The notes: a model not told the origin generated them from the letters alone. Shown: positions 7,773-17,167, counted from the stretch's first letter. The stretch: DNA of 64,000 nucleotides from an uncultured SAR116 cluster alpha proteobacterium (GCA_902517815.1 CABYED010000001.1:62001-126000), one strand, 5' to 3'. Translations and numbers: made by a program.

Positions 7773-8975
7773 ATGTCAGAAGCTTTTATTTGTGAGGGAA
7801 CAAGAACTCCAATTGGGAAATTTGGGGGAAGTTTATCTTCGGTAAGAACCGATGATCTTGCTGCTTTGCCTCTTATGTCACTGAAAAAAAAAATAAATAA
7901 AATTGACTGGGAAAACTTAGAAGAAGTCTTCTACGGCAATGCTAATCAAGCTGGTGAAGATAATCGCAACATCGCAAGAATGGCTCTTCTTTTAGCAGAT
8001 CTTCCACATTCCATTCCGGGTATCACACTCAACAGATTATGTGCATCAGGTATGGAAGCCATTTCATGTGCATCAAGAATGATAAAATCTAATGAAGCAG
8101 ATATGACTATCGCAGGAGGAGCAGAAAGTATGAGTCGCGCTCCTTTTGTTATGCCTAAAGCTAGTACAGCATTTTCTAGGAATGCTGAAATTTACGATAC
8201 AACTATAGGTTGGAGATTTGTAAACCCTAAAATGAAAGCTAATTACGGTATAGATTCGATGCCAGAAACTGCTGAAAACGTTGCAGAAAAATATCAAGTT
8301 AGCAGAGATGATCAAGACAAAATGGCTCTTTCCAGTCAAATAAAAGCTTCTGCAGCAATTAAAAATGGAAGATTGGCTAAAGAGATTACTCCCGTAGAAA
8401 TTCCTCAAAGAAAAGGTGAAATATTAATATTTGACAAAGACGAACATCCTAGAAGCACGTCAATCGAAAAACTTTCTTCACTTCCAACTCCATTTCGAAA
8501 TAATGGTACTGTTACTGCAGGAAATGCTAGTGGCGTTAACGATGGTGCGGCAGCAATGATAATTGCAAGTGAAGAAGGAGTTAAACGAAATAATTTAACA
8601 GCTAGAGCAAGAATAATTTCGGCAGCTAGTTCGGGGGTTGAGCCAGCGTTTATGGGTATTGGACCAGTTCCAGCTTCTTTAAAAGCCCTTAAAATAGCTG
8701 GGATTACAATTAAAGATATTGATGTTATTGAAATAAATGAAGCATTTGCTGCACAGGGTTTGGCTAGTTTAAGGTCTCTTGGTATTGAAGATGACGATGA
8801 AAGAGTAAATCCTAATGGTGGAGCAATAGCACTCGGTCATCCTCTTGGCATGTCTGGAACAAGATTAGTTCTTACAGCAACTCAAGAATTAATCGAAAAA
8901 AACTTAAAATACGCATTATGTACAATGTGTGTTGGTGTTGGTCAAGGCAGTGCTGTTATAATTGAAAGAGTCTAA
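7773..8975 (+). CDS. pcaF: Thiolase, 3-oxoadipyl-CoA / acetyl-CoA acyltransferase type
   Basis: A 400-aa thiolase with the catalytic triad in place: nucleophilic Cys90 in LNRLCASGMEA, His356 in GGAIALGHPLG, and Cys386 in the C-terminal MCVGVGQGSA. The stretch TTIGWRFVNPKM, followed by DSMPETAENVA, resembles 3-oxoadipyl-CoA thiolases (PcaF/PaaJ) of aromatic degradation. No other beta-ketoadipate genes are nearby, so a general acetyl-CoA C-acyltransferase role (for example, acting on acetoacetyl-CoA) is possible. An AGGAGA ribosome-binding site precedes the ATG. It converges on modC with a 5-bp gap. Confidence 0.75.
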   Translation: MSEAFICEGTRTPIGKFGGSLSSVRTDDLAALPLMSLKKKINKIDWENLEEVFYGNANQAGEDNRNIARMALLLADLPHSIPGITLNRLCASGMEAISCASRMIKSNEADMTIAGGAESMSRAPFVMPKASTAFSRNAEIYDTTIGWRFVNPKMKANYGIDSMPETAENVAEKYQVSRDDQDKMALSSQIKASAAIKNGRLAKEITPVEIPQRKGEILIFDKDEHPRSTSIEKLSSLPTPFRNNGTVTAGNASGVNDGAAAMIIASEEGVKRNNLTARARIISAASSGVEPAFMGIGPVPASLKALKIAGITIKDIDVIEINEAFAAQGLASLRSLGIEDDDERVNPNGGAIALGHPLGMSGTRLVLTATQELIEKNLKYALCTMCVGVGQGSAVIIERV

Positions 8976-8980
8976 ATAAC

Positions 8981-10102
8981 CTATTTGGATTGATACGCTT
9001 GTCGATCTATAGATACTGAGCTTACATAAATAAATACGGTATCATCTATTAATAATTTCTTATTTTTAAGATTATATGTCGTTATCCTTGCTCTAAGTTT
9101 TTGTTTTTTTTTATTATTTTTGAAATTTTTTAACACAATTACTAATTCAGAGAATGCTGAGTTTTTTTCAATTTCAATCGAAGATATTAAACCTTGCAAT
9201 TCGTTTTCAGTGATTTGTGTCTTTAAGCGTGAAGATGAAAGAAGTATATCTCTAGACCTAATCCTAACTCTTAGTATATCATTTAATTTACCTGGCAAAC
9301 CTGGAACAACAAGCTTTTGTCCATTTAAATCAAGAGTTGTAATATGTAAGTTCTTATCATGCCTAGAAACTATTCCCTCTAAAATGGAGCTTGACTCAAA
9401 TTTGCCTGTCAAATCTACAAATGAACTTCTATTAAGAATATTTGAAACACTTCCACTATCGATTTTCTTACCATCTTTAATTAATACAATTTGATCTCCA
9501 ATTTGTGATATTTCTTCAATTGAGTGGGTAATATATAAAATCGGTATTTTAAATTTTTTATTAAAATCTTTTAAAAAAACTAATAACTTAGCTTTATATT
9601 TTATATCTAAATCTGACATAGGCTCGTCAAGAAATAGATAATTCGGATGTTTTAAGATTGTTCTAGCAAGAACCACTCTTAATTTTTCACCTCCGGACAA
9701 ATTCTCAGGTGACCTTTTTAAAAGAGAATTCAATTCAAGTTGATTAATTAAATATTCTTTACTTATTAAACTTTTATTTTGAGTATTCAATTGATTCCTT
9801 TTTAAAACAAAATCAAGGTTTTCTTCTACAGTTAGGTGTTCAAATAATATTGGATTTTGAAACATTATTCCAAATGGTCTCTTATTAGGAGGATATTTAT
9901 CTATGTCGTGAATTTCACTTCCATTAAAAAGAATTCTAGTTTCTAAATTATTAATAAATCCACCTAATGCAGAAATAATTGTCGTTTTTCCCGATCCATT
10001 TGGACCATATAAGATAGTTATCCCGTCATTTTTAAAATGATGCTCAAAATTTAAAAATAAATTTCCAATTTTACCATTTAATGTAACTGACAAATTTGAC
10101 AT
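8981..10102 (-). CDS. modC: Molybdate ABC transporter, ATP-binding protein
   Basis: A 373-aa ABC ATPase that powers molybdate or tungstate import. It carries Walker A GPNGSGKTT (33-41), Q-loop Gln82, signature LSGGE (135-139), Walker B YLFLDE (155-160) and an H-loop in YITHS. The C-terminal third resembles the Mop/TOBE oxyanion-binding domain, with a GLISSIEIEKNSAFSELVIVLKN-like segment (split: GLISSIEIEK / NSAFSELVIVLK). Its ATG overlaps the last base of the modB stop, which suggests translational coupling. Only modB and modC are present; no binding-protein gene adjoins. Confidence 0.88.
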   Translation of the reverse strand: MSNLSVTLNGKIGNLFLNFEHHFKNDGITILYGPNGSGKTTIISALGGFINNLETRILFNGSEIHDIDKYPPNKRPFGIMFQNPILFEHLTVEENLDFVLKRNQLNTQNKSLISKEYLINQLELNSLLKRSPENLSGGEKLRVVLARTILKHPNYLFLDEPMSDLDIKYKAKLLVFLKDFNKKFKIPILYITHSIEEISQIGDQIVLIKDGKKIDSGSVSNILNRSSFVDLTGKFESSSILEGIVSRHDKNLHITTLDLNGQKLVVPGLPGKLNDILRVRIRSRDILLSSSRLKTQITENELQGLISSIEIEKNSAFSELVIVLKNFKNNKKKQKLRARITTYNLKNKKLLIDDTVFIYVSSVSIDRQAYQSK

Positions 10103-10794
10103 TACTTAACTCTTACAACTGTTTTTTTGTTAAAATAAAATAGAATTAATAATATAATAAATGATAAAATTAACATTCCACCTGCTAAAATATGTGCTTT
10201 ACCAAAGGATAATTGTTCTACATGATCATAAATTGAAATAGCAATTACTTTTGTTTTACCGTGAATACCGCCTCCAACCATTAGAACAATTCCAAATTCA
10301 CCTAAGGTGTGCGCAAAAGATATTATGAAAGAAGTAAAAAATCCTTTTTTACTTAAGGGAATTATCACATTAAAAAAAGTATCTAATGGATTAGCCCCTA
10401 AACTATAAGATGTCCTAATAGTATCTCTTCCTATTTTTTCAAATGAAGCTTGAAGAGGTTGAACCCAAAAAGGAAGAGAGTAAATTATAGAAGCCAAAAC
10501 TAAACCGTAAAACGAAAAAATTAATTGTTCTCCCGTTAGTATTATAAAAATTTTACCTAATGCGGTTTCAGGACTAAAAATAATAATTAGATAAAAGCCA
10601 ATAACGGTAGGTGGTAACACAAGTGGTAACGTTACAATTGTCTCAATAAATGGTTTGGTCTTTTTTGACTTAAATGTTAAAAAATACGCTAGAGGGGTGC
10701 CTATTAAAGCGAGGAAAAAACAAGTAACAATAGCTAACTTTAATGTAATTAAAATTGCAGTAAAATCTGAACTTAAATGGTAATAAATATCCAT
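10102..10794 (-). CDS. modB: Molybdate ABC transporter, permease
   Basis: A 230-aa inner-membrane permease with about five transmembrane helices. The EAA-type loop that contacts the ATPase is visible as YSLGANPLDTFFNVIIPLS, and FAHTLGEFGIVLMVGG matches the ModB/CysU family. It would form the channel with ModC. The usual modA gene is absent upstream, where a divergent alpha/beta hydrolase begins 73 bp away. The molybdate assignment follows from the family and from the partner ModC; sulfate or tungstate cannot be excluded. Confidence 0.88.
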   Translation of the reverse strand: MDIYYHLSSDFTAILITLKLAIVTCFFLALIGTPLAYFLTFKSKKTKPFIETIVTLPLVLPPTVIGFYLIIIFSPETALGKIFIILTGEQLIFSFYGLVLASIIYSLPFWVQPLQASFEKIGRDTIRTSYSLGANPLDTFFNVIIPLSKKGFFTSFIISFAHTLGEFGIVLMVGGGIHGKTKVIAISIYDHVEQLSFGKAHILAGGMLILSFIILLILFYFNKKTVVRVK

Positions 10795-10867
10795 ATTATA
10801 TGACCAACTAAATTTGGAATTGACTTTAAGTATTATATCCTAACTAGATTATAATGAGGAATTATAA

Positions 10868-11755
10868 ATGTCATTTATAAAAACTGATGATAATGTGAAA
10901 TTATTCTATGAGTCTACTGGTAAAGGTGAACCAATAATATTTGTTCACGAATTTGCTGGTGATTACAGGAGTTGGAAACCACAAATTAATTATTTGTCTA
11001 GATATTATCAATGTACATCATTTTGTGCTAGAGGGTACCCACCATCCGAAGTTCCAGAAAAAGAAAGCAGTTATAGCCAAGAAAGAGCATGGCGTGATAT
11101 TTTGAGTGTAATGGATAATCTACAAATAGAGAAAGCTCATATTGTTGGCTTATCCATGGGTGGATTTGCAACTCTTCATCTAGGGATAAATGCTCAAGAT
11201 AGAGTTTTAAGTCTAGTAATAGCTGGTTGTGGATATGGCTCCAGACCAATCGATAAAACTAATTTCAACAAAGAAGCAGACTTTTCTAATATTTCTTTAG
11301 ATAGTGCAAAAATTATTTTAAATGAGGGAATAGATAAATTTGGATCAGAATATGCCCTAGGACCTTCTAGAGTTCAATTTCAAAATAAAGATCCAAAAGG
11401 TTGGCAACTATTTAATGACCAACTAATTAAACATGATCCTGTCGGCTCCGCCAATACTTTATTGGGAGTTCAAAATAAAAGACCTAATTTATATTCTTTA
11501 GAAAAGGAAATAAGTGGCATAACTTGTCCAACACTAATTATAAATGGTGATGAAGATGATATGTGTCTTGAAGTTGGTTTGTATTTGAAAAGAACTATTA
11601 AGACAGCTGGTTTGTTAATAGTTCCTAAAACAGGGCACACAATCAACTTAGAAGAACCAGATTTATTTAATAATCATTTACTTAAATTTTTTACTGCAGT
11701 GAATTCATCTTCATGGGGAAGTAGAGATAAAAGAGCAAAAATAATAAAATTCTAG
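10868..11755 (+). CDS. Alpha/beta hydrolase
   Basis: A 295-aa alpha/beta hydrolase of the MhpC type. It shows FVHEFAGD (the oxyanion region, with HE in place of the commoner HG), the nucleophile elbow GLSMGG with Ser96, an acid residue in INGDEDDM, and the catalytic His in PKTGHTINLEEP. Substrates in this family are esters, lactones or C-C bonds of ring-cleavage products, and none can be chosen here. Its TAG stop shares the palindromic CTAG with the stop of convergent yajQ. Confidence 0.8.
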   Translation: MSFIKTDDNVKLFYESTGKGEPIIFVHEFAGDYRSWKPQINYLSRYYQCTSFCARGYPPSEVPEKESSYSQERAWRDILSVMDNLQIEKAHIVGLSMGGFATLHLGINAQDRVLSLVIAGCGYGSRPIDKTNFNKEADFSNISLDSAKIILNEGIDKFGSEYALGPSRVQFQNKDPKGWQLFNDQLIKHDPVGSANTLLGVQNKRPNLYSLEKEISGITCPTLIINGDEDDMCLEVGLYLKRTIKTAGLLIVPKTGHTINLEEPDLFNNHLLKFFTAVNSSSWGSRDKRAKIIKF

Positions 11756-12237
11756 TCTCTAAAATTTTCATACTGTAATGGGTGCTTAATATTTAATTCT
11801 TTTATTAATTTAATTGCAGCTTGAAGATCGTCTCTTTTTTTTCCAGAAACTCTTACTTCATCTCCTTGAATAGATGTTTGTACTTTACTTTTTGAGGATT
11901 TAATTGCCTTTACTATCTTTTGGGCTACTTCTCTATCAACACCTTGTTTGATCAATACAATTTGTCTGATTGAATTACCTGATGCAGCCTCTGGTTTTTC
12001 GAATTCTAAGGCGCCTGTGTCCACCTTTTTTCTAGTAAGGTGAGTGATAATAAGATCTTCAACTTGCTTTCTTTTTAAATCGTCATCAGCTCTAATTATA
12101 ATCTTATCTTCTTGTTGTTCTACTTCACACATACTTCCTTTAAAATCGTACCTAGTGCTAATTTCTTTTTTGACACCATCTAAACCATTTTTAACTGAAG
12201 GCATGTCTATTTTACTTACTATATCAAAGCTAGGCAT
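11752..12237 (-). CDS. yajQ: YajQ family nucleotide-binding protein (UPF0234)
   Basis: A 161-aa protein with the complete YajQ signature: starts MPSFDIVSKID, then KEISTRYDFKGS, then GALEFEKPEAASGNS and a KIVKAIKSSKSKVQTSIQGD-like segment (split: KIVKAIKSSK / SKVQTSIQGD). The two half-domains are ferredoxin-like folds. Members bind nucleotides or nucleic acid, and some bind cyclic-di-GMP; the cellular role is unsettled. It is transcribed alone from the gap shared with the divergent hydroxylase-like gene, with a CCCCC-rich leader immediately before the ATG. Confidence 0.9.
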   Translation of the reverse strand: MPSFDIVSKIDMPSVKNGLDGVKKEISTRYDFKGSMCEVEQQEDKIIIRADDDLKRKQVEDLIITHLTRKKVDTGALEFEKPEAASGNSIRQIVLIKQGVDREVAQKIVKAIKSSKSKVQTSIQGDEVRVSGKKRDDLQAAIKLIKELNIKHPLQYENFRD

Positions 12238-12366
12238 TTTTTGTCCCCCTTATAGTTTTATAATTACAATATTAAATTTTTATTTTTCAAACAATCTAAA
12301 TATAAGTTGATAGATATTTCTTAAAATTATAGGTTATGTATATATTAATTTTAGTTATAGTTTGTG

Positions 12367-13164
12367 ATGGATATCGTCTTTAAGTTAATTTTACTAATAC
12401 CTTTAATTCTAAGTACAATTTTCCTTTTTATAAATATTGGAATATGGGCAATATTTCCATTTTGGTTTTTATGTGGATTAATTGACATCTCTAGACACAA
12501 AACAATGGATCTAAAATTAATTAAAGAATATTTTATTGGTAAAGGTTTTTTAACCTTTTTACTATCGCCATTAAATCTTTTATCTGATCTATTGTCGCAC
12601 AGAAATCTTCATACTTATAAAATTGAGGATCTTCCCCAAGGTCATCAAAATGAAATAAATGATGTTATTTCACTATTTGACAAAAACTCTAAAGAAATTG
12701 CAAAGAGATTTAAAGAAAATCCAGATGATAATAGAACAATGCTATTTTACAAATGGTATGGTTATAAACTTGATGATTCAATTGAAGAGTTTAATAATGA
12801 ATATAAATATTTAAAAACTATTGGTGTTTCACTTTTTAGAGAAAAGACTTCAACATCTAGACATTTTGGTCCTTTAAGAATGACTTATCGAATTTTATAT
12901 AATTTTAATAAAGTTAAAAAAAAAGGATCCTTTATAGAAGCTGACGGTAGAATTCATAAGTGGAAGTCTGATCCATTATTTATTTTTGATGATACTTTGA
13001 TACATCAAAGCTTTAATGAAGAAGATGATTTAAGATTCTGTGCTTTTATTGATATTATTAGGCCTTCTCATTTTGATAATATAATCAAGCTGATTTTAAA
13101 AGCTGTTGGTTTTTTACTAAAAAATACTAGAAGTATTTTTTATAAAAATTGGAAAATGATATAA
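12367..13164 (+). CDS. Membrane-anchored aspartyl/asparaginyl beta-hydroxylase family protein
   Basis: A 265-aa protein. One or two hydrophobic N-terminal helices (about residues 7-40) anchor it; the rest resembles the Fe(II)/2-oxoglutarate Asp/Asn hydroxylase fold shared with LpxO. Family ligands are visible as His166 in SRHFGPLRMTYRI and His213 in FIFDDTLIHQSFN, followed by LRFCAFIDIIRP, which carries the Arg that binds 2-oxoglutarate. By analogy with LpxO it could hydroxylate a lipid A acyl chain or another envelope molecule, but that is inference. The ATG at 12367 is preferred over the GTG just before it. Divergent from yajQ and convergent with the dehydrogenase at 13168. Confidence 0.75.
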   Translation: MDIVFKLILLIPLILSTIFLFINIGIWAIFPFWFLCGLIDISRHKTMDLKLIKEYFIGKGFLTFLLSPLNLLSDLLSHRNLHTYKIEDLPQGHQNEINDVISLFDKNSKEIAKRFKENPDDNRTMLFYKWYGYKLDDSIEEFNNEYKYLKTIGVSLFREKTSTSRHFGPLRMTYRILYNFNKVKKKGSFIEADGRIHKWKSDPLFIFDDTLIHQSFNEEDDLRFCAFIDIIRPSHFDNIIKLILKAVGFLLKNTRSIFYKNWKMI

Positions 13165-13167
13165 AAG

Positions 13168-14307
13168 CTATGCATTTGGCATAAGTATCTGCCTAACTAC
13201 TTTACCTTTTGACAGTTTATCAAAACCTTCATTCAAGTTATCAAATGTAATTTTTCCATCTATTAATTTATCTACTGGTAAACGTCCTTGTTTATATAAA
13301 TTTAGAAATCTAGGTACATCTCTTACAGGAACACATGAACCCATATAGCTTCCTAAAATTGATTTTTCCTGTGCAACTAAATCACTATGATTAAAACTAA
13401 ACTGCGTATTAATAGGTGATAAACCAGCAGTGACCACAGACCCTCCATATCTTATAATTTGGTAGGCTGTATCCATAGCTTGTATTACCCCAGCTAGATC
13501 AATAGCATAGTCAACACCACCATTTGTTAGATCTCTAATTTCCTCAACCATATTGTTGTTTTTACTATCAAAACAATGTGTTGCCCCAAGTTCTTCTGCT
13601 CTACTAAATTTTGATGGATCGATATCAATTGCAATTATAGTTTCAGCTCCTGCTAGTTTTGAGCCAATTATACCATTTAGCCCTACACCTCCTAGTCCAA
13701 TAATGGCAACTGAATCACCTGGTCTTATTCTAGCGGTATTGATTACAGCTCCAACACCTGTCATAACAGCACATCCAAAAAGAGCTGCATCCTCTATATT
13801 AAAGGCTTTATCAATTACAACAACTGATCCTCTATCAACTACATTATATTGAGACATACATGAGATACCAGTATGGTGATTAAGTCTATTTCCATTCATA
13901 TCTGTCAATCTGCTTCCACCTGACATTAAATCACCTTTACCTTTTGTTGCAGCTGCAAGTTCACATACTTGAGGTCTTCCTTCAAGACACCTTCTACATC
14001 TTCCACATGAAGGAGAGAATTGAAAAGCAACGTGATCTCCAACTTTTATATCTTTTACCGCACTTCCCAACTCAACTACTTCACCCGAACCTTCATGACC
14101 AATTACTAATGGCAAAGGCATTATTCTGGATCCATTAATAACTGACAAATCAGAATGACATAGACCTGCACCCATAACCTTCACGAGAACTTCATTTTCT
14201 AGAGGAGGTGATATTTTGATATCCTCAATAGATAATGGCTTAGAGTCCCTATATGGCTCAGCTAATTTGTTATTTCTAATAACTGCAGCTTTACATGTAA
14301 TTGACAT
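13168..14307 (-). CDS. Zn-dependent alcohol dehydrogenase, class III-like
   Basis: A 379-aa medium-chain dehydrogenase, the last gene of the nitrile hydratase operon. Catalytic zinc ligands are Cys50 in AGLCHSD and His71-Glu72 in GHEGSG. The structural zinc site is Cys101, 104, 107 and 115 (CGRCRRC...QVC). The NAD-binding loop is GLGGVGLNG. The length and the HHTGISCMSQYNVV region fit the class III / benzyl-alcohol dehydrogenase branch. It starts 1 bp after the activator stop. The substrate is unknown; the operon suggests an alcohol or aldehyde formed in nitrile breakdown. Confidence 0.85.
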   Translation of the reverse strand: MSITCKAAVIRNNKLAEPYRDSKPLSIEDIKISPPLENEVLVKVMGAGLCHSDLSVINGSRIMPLPLVIGHEGSGEVVELGSAVKDIKVGDHVAFQFSPSCGRCRRCLEGRPQVCELAAATKGKGDLMSGGSRLTDMNGNRLNHHTGISCMSQYNVVDRGSVVVIDKAFNIEDAALFGCAVMTGVGAVINTARIRPGDSVAIIGLGGVGLNGIIGSKLAGAETIIAIDIDPSKFSRAEELGATHCFDSKNNNMVEEIRDLTNGGVDYAIDLAGVIQAMDTAYQIIRYGGSVVTAGLSPINTQFSFNHSDLVAQEKSILGSYMGSCVPVRDVPRFLNLYKQGRLPVDKLIDGKITFDNLNEGFDKLSKGKVVRQILMPNA

Positions 14308-14667
14308 TTAAACACTCCTACTTTTAATATGAACTGGTTTGCCATGAGGAGTGGACAAATAAGCTTGTATCCAATCTTCTTTTAATAGCACCAAAGTATC
14401 CTGATTACTTATTTTCTTCATAATGAGAATTTCTTCAAGTGCATTTAACCAACAAGAAAAATAATCATTACTACCATCTAAATTTTTTGAGAGTGATCTT
14501 TGTTTTTTGAGGGACTCTCCAAAAACTTCTACAAACTCTTTCCAGCTAAAATTTTCTTTCTCTGACAATTGAACTGTAATCGCAAACAATTGACTATGCC
14601 AAGGATTTTGGAAAACAATTTGTTCTTCGGATTTATTTATAAAAGGTAAACTATAATCAGATTTCAT
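14308..14667 (-). CDS. Nitrile hydratase accessory/activator protein
   Basis: A 119-aa protein resembling the small nitrile hydratase activator (P14K/NhlE type). It has the family features FQNPWHSQLFAITVQLSE, FSWKEFVEVFGE and the C-terminal TPHGKPVHIK. Activators of this type complex with the alpha subunit to insert cobalt and oxidise the metal-ligand cysteines. The gene order alpha-beta-activator is the usual one for cobalt nitrile hydratases. It lies 17 bp after the beta subunit. Confidence 0.82.
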   Translation of the reverse strand: MKSDYSLPFINKSEEQIVFQNPWHSQLFAITVQLSEKENFSWKEFVEVFGESLKKQRSLSKNLDGSNDYFSCWLNALEEILIMKKISNQDTLVLLKEDWIQAYLSTPHGKPVHIKSRSV

Positions 14668-14684
14668 TTTTATCTTTTTTTAAA

Positions 14685-15425
14685 TTAATTTGGAAATAAT
14701 TTTAAGTATGGTTCCCACAAGTCTAAAAGGATACTGTCATTTTGACTCTCGGCTAATTCTCCCCATAGCTCTGAAGATTTAAACTCTACAGTATATAGTG
14801 GTAAAGGATTCTCTCCTAAACCATGAGCATTTTTATCAGGAAAAACATGATTATTCTTATAAGAATTAATTACACCCACTCTACCCATAGCATATTTTGG
14901 TAAACGTGTGTGTCCCCCACTAATATCTTTATTTGGATTATAATTTTGTGTAATAACTTTATCCCCTACATTAAAAACAGGACTTACATTTGTATCTCTA
15001 ATAGAAGGGCCTCCCCAACCTAGTGTTTTCTGAACATCTTTTGCTAACCAGGTTCTTTGATCAAGTTTAACATCCTTATCAGAAAATTTTCTTAAAGTTC
15101 CCTTTTCAGCGGCAAAAACATATTCTTTTAATTCATTTAACGAAATAAGTTCCTTATCTATTAAAAGATTAGTAAGGGCTGCTAGCCATTTTTCGTAATA
15201 AGAAAAATTTATATAATCTTTTGGCGGTAAACATTCTCTATAATGACGACTAATATCTAGATTCCATTCTCCTAAAGCTCCAGCAGCAAGAGTAATCGCC
15301 CATGCCTTTGCATGCCATTTATACTTAAAAGTTGGTTCAAAGTTAGTTACTTCATTTTCGGCATCTCTTGGAAGAGGAATTAATCCATCACCAAAACGAC
15401 CACCCATGTCGTGCAATCTACTCAT
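14685..15425 (-). CDS. nthB: Nitrile hydratase, beta subunit
   Basis: A 246-aa beta subunit of nitrile hydratase, which hydrates R-CN to the amide. Recognisable segments are the start [14 protein letters not shown], the helix with [13 protein letters not shown], and the SH3-like C-terminal domain: [30 protein letters not shown] and [15 protein letters not shown]. Arginines that hydrogen-bond to the metal-centre sulfenate/sulfinate groups would lie in these regions. Its ATG overlaps the alpha-subunit stop by 4 bp (ATGA), a coupling expected for a 1:1 complex. Confidence 0.93.
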   Translation of the reverse strand: MSRLHDMGGRFGDGLIPLPRDAENEVTNFEPTFKYKWHAKAWAITLAAGALGEWNLDISRHYRECLPPKDYINFSYYEKWLAALTNLLIDKELISLNELKEYVFAAEKGTLRKFSDKDVKLDQRTWLAKDVQKTLGWGGPSIRDTNVSPVFNVGDKVITQNYNPNKDISGGHTRLPKYAMGRVGVINSYKNNHVFPDKNAHGLGENPLPLYTVEFKSSELWGELAESQNDSILLDLWEPYLKLFPN

Positions 15426-16063
15426 TTTATTTCCTTTGGTAATCCAGTACCTATCATTGAATTTCTAGTAACCAATTCTGCAAGTTCATTTTCATTCATA
15501 TTTTCAGTACCTTTTGGTCTCATTGGTAATACCAAATATCTTATTTCAGCGGTTGAGTCCCATACCTTTATTTGAACTTTTGGATCTAAAGGCAGACCAA
15601 ATTCTAAAAGAACTTTTCTAGGTTCTCTTACTGTTCTAGATCTATATTCATCACTTTTATACCAAGTTGGGGGAATGCCAAGGACTGGCCATGGATAACA
15701 ACTACATAATGTGCAAACTATCACATTGTGAGTTTCAGGTGTGTTTTCAACAACAACCATATTTTCACCCTGTCTACCTTGGTAACTCAATTCTCTAATT
15801 GCTGACGTAGCATCATTCAAAAGTCTTTTTTTATATTCTGGATCTACCCAGGCTTTAGCTACTACTTTTGCACCATTTTTAGGGCCTATTCGATTCTCAT
15901 AAGTGTCAATCAATTCATCTAAAGTTTTAGAGTCAATTAAACCTTTGTTTAAAAGCAAAGTCTCAACAGCTTTTACTCTCAATTCAGGATCTGATGGTAA
16001 ATGTGAATGCGCGTGATCATGTTGATGATGATGGTCATCAGTAATATTTTTCTTTTCACTCAT
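15422..16063 (-). CDS. nthA: Nitrile hydratase, alpha subunit, cobalt type
   Basis: A 213-aa catalytic subunit. The metal site is VCTLCSC with Cys117, Cys120 and Cys122. Threonine at position 118 (CTLCSC) marks the cobalt type, as opposed to iron-type CSLCSC. Flanking [20 protein letters not shown] and [11 protein letters not shown] are standard for the family. The N-terminus has seven histidines within residues 11-21 ([11 protein letters not shown]), which is not part of the core fold. The start has an 'AGAGAT'-like weak ribosome-binding site. Beta and activator follow directly; an alcohol dehydrogenase gene precedes by 32 bp. Confidence 0.95.
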   Translation of the reverse strand: MSEKKNITDDHHHQHDHAHSHLPSDPELRVKAVETLLLNKGLIDSKTLDELIDTYENRIGPKNGAKVVAKAWVDPEYKKRLLNDATSAIRELSYQGRQGENMVVVENTPETHNVIVCTLCSCYPWPVLGIPPTWYKSDEYRSRTVREPRKVLLEFGLPLDPKVQIKVWDSTAEIRYLVLPMRPKGTENMNENELAELVTRNSMIGTGLPKEIK

Positions 16064-16095
16064 AATCTAATCTCTTTTTTTTATAATTTTATATT

Positions 16096-17142
16096 TTAAT
16101 TTGGTATTAAAACTATTCTTCCATTAACTTTACCCGATCGAAGATCAGACATTGCTTGATTTGCTGTTTCTAATCCTTGTTTTTTAACTGGTATTAATTT
16201 TATTTTGCCTGATTTAATAATATTAACTAGTTCTTTTAATTCTTTTAGTTCACCTACATAAGAACCTCTAAGTGTCATAGATTTCATTGGAACTAGCGGC
16301 AAGGATAGTTTAAGTGATCCTCCGTATAAACCTACTACAATTACCATACCTCCTTTTTTTACAAGTGACAGACCTAAGTCAGTCGTTTCAGGTCTGCCAA
16401 CAAAATCTATAGCTGCAGAGGCTCCAATTCCAATTTTATTCCTTATTTCAGTTTCATCATCTGGTGAAAAAGCCTCGTAAGCACCGGCTTCAATAGCTTT
16501 TCCCCTCTTATCTGGATCATTATCTATTACTAGAATTTTTGCTTTGTGTGTTGCAGGAGACAATAAAATACCATTTATGCCAACCCCACCTGCTCCAATA
16601 ATTATAATCCAATCATCTTTTGAAGTTAAAGGAATTTTTTTCAAAGCGCTAAATGCTGTTAGTCCTGAACATGCATATGGTGCTGCTTGTGCAGGGTCCA
16701 TATCACCATAAGAAACTATATATTTACTATGAGGTACAATAATATGATCTGAATAACCTCCATTAAGACGAGCACCTAAATATTTAGGCATCTCACACAA
16801 TGTTTCATTATCATCCAAACATGCTTCACACTTTCCACACCCAATCCAAGGAAATACTATTCCAGAATCACCTATTTTAATGTCTTTTACATTCTCACCA
16901 ATAGCGACTACAGTTCCTGTTATCTCATGACCTGGTGTAAATGGTAATTTTGTACCTCTATCAGCTAAAGTTATTTTTTTTCCATCACCAAGATCAAAAT
17001 AACCATCAGCTAGGTGAAGATCACTATGACATACTCCGCAAGCGGTAATCTTTACAAGAACTTCTTCTCCTCTAGGTTGAGGATTTTCATATTCTCTTAA
17101 TTCTAAAGGTTCTCCAAACTTAACAACCTGATAACTCTTCAT
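16096..17142 (-). CDS. Zn-dependent alcohol dehydrogenase
   Basis: A 348-aa medium-chain alcohol dehydrogenase. Catalytic zinc ligands are Cys38 (CGVCHSD) and His72-Glu73 (PGHE). The structural zinc cysteines are 102, 105, 108 and 116 (CGKCEAC...LC). The NAD(P) loop is GAGGVGING. It belongs to the AdhP-like branch and is clearly different in sequence from the other dehydrogenase of the operon, so the two probably act on different steps. It lies between an ICL-superfamily lyase and the nitrile hydratase alpha gene on the same strand. The substrate is unknown. Confidence 0.86.
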   Translation of the reverse strand: MKSYQVVKFGEPLELREYENPQPRGEEVLVKITACGVCHSDLHLADGYFDLGDGKKITLADRGTKLPFTPGHEITGTVVAIGENVKDIKIGDSGIVFPWIGCGKCEACLDDNETLCEMPKYLGARLNGGYSDHIIVPHSKYIVSYGDMDPAQAAPYACSGLTAFSALKKIPLTSKDDWIIIIGAGGVGINGILLSPATHKAKILVIDNDPDKRGKAIEAGAYEAFSPDDETEIRNKIGIGASAAIDFVGRPETTDLGLSLVKKGGMVIVVGLYGGSLKLSLPLVPMKSMTLRGSYVGELKELKELVNIIKSGKIKLIPVKKQGLETANQAMSDLRSGKVNGRIVLIPN

Positions 17143-17167
17143 TAGACAATCCCCTATTTAAATCTTA

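Noticed and set aside
14685-16063. Thiocyanate hydrolase instead of nitrile hydratase
   Set aside because: Thiocyanate hydrolase shares the CTLCSC metal motif but has three subunits with a split beta homologue. Here the beta subunit is a single 246-aa protein with both halves, and an activator follows, as in nitrile hydratase.
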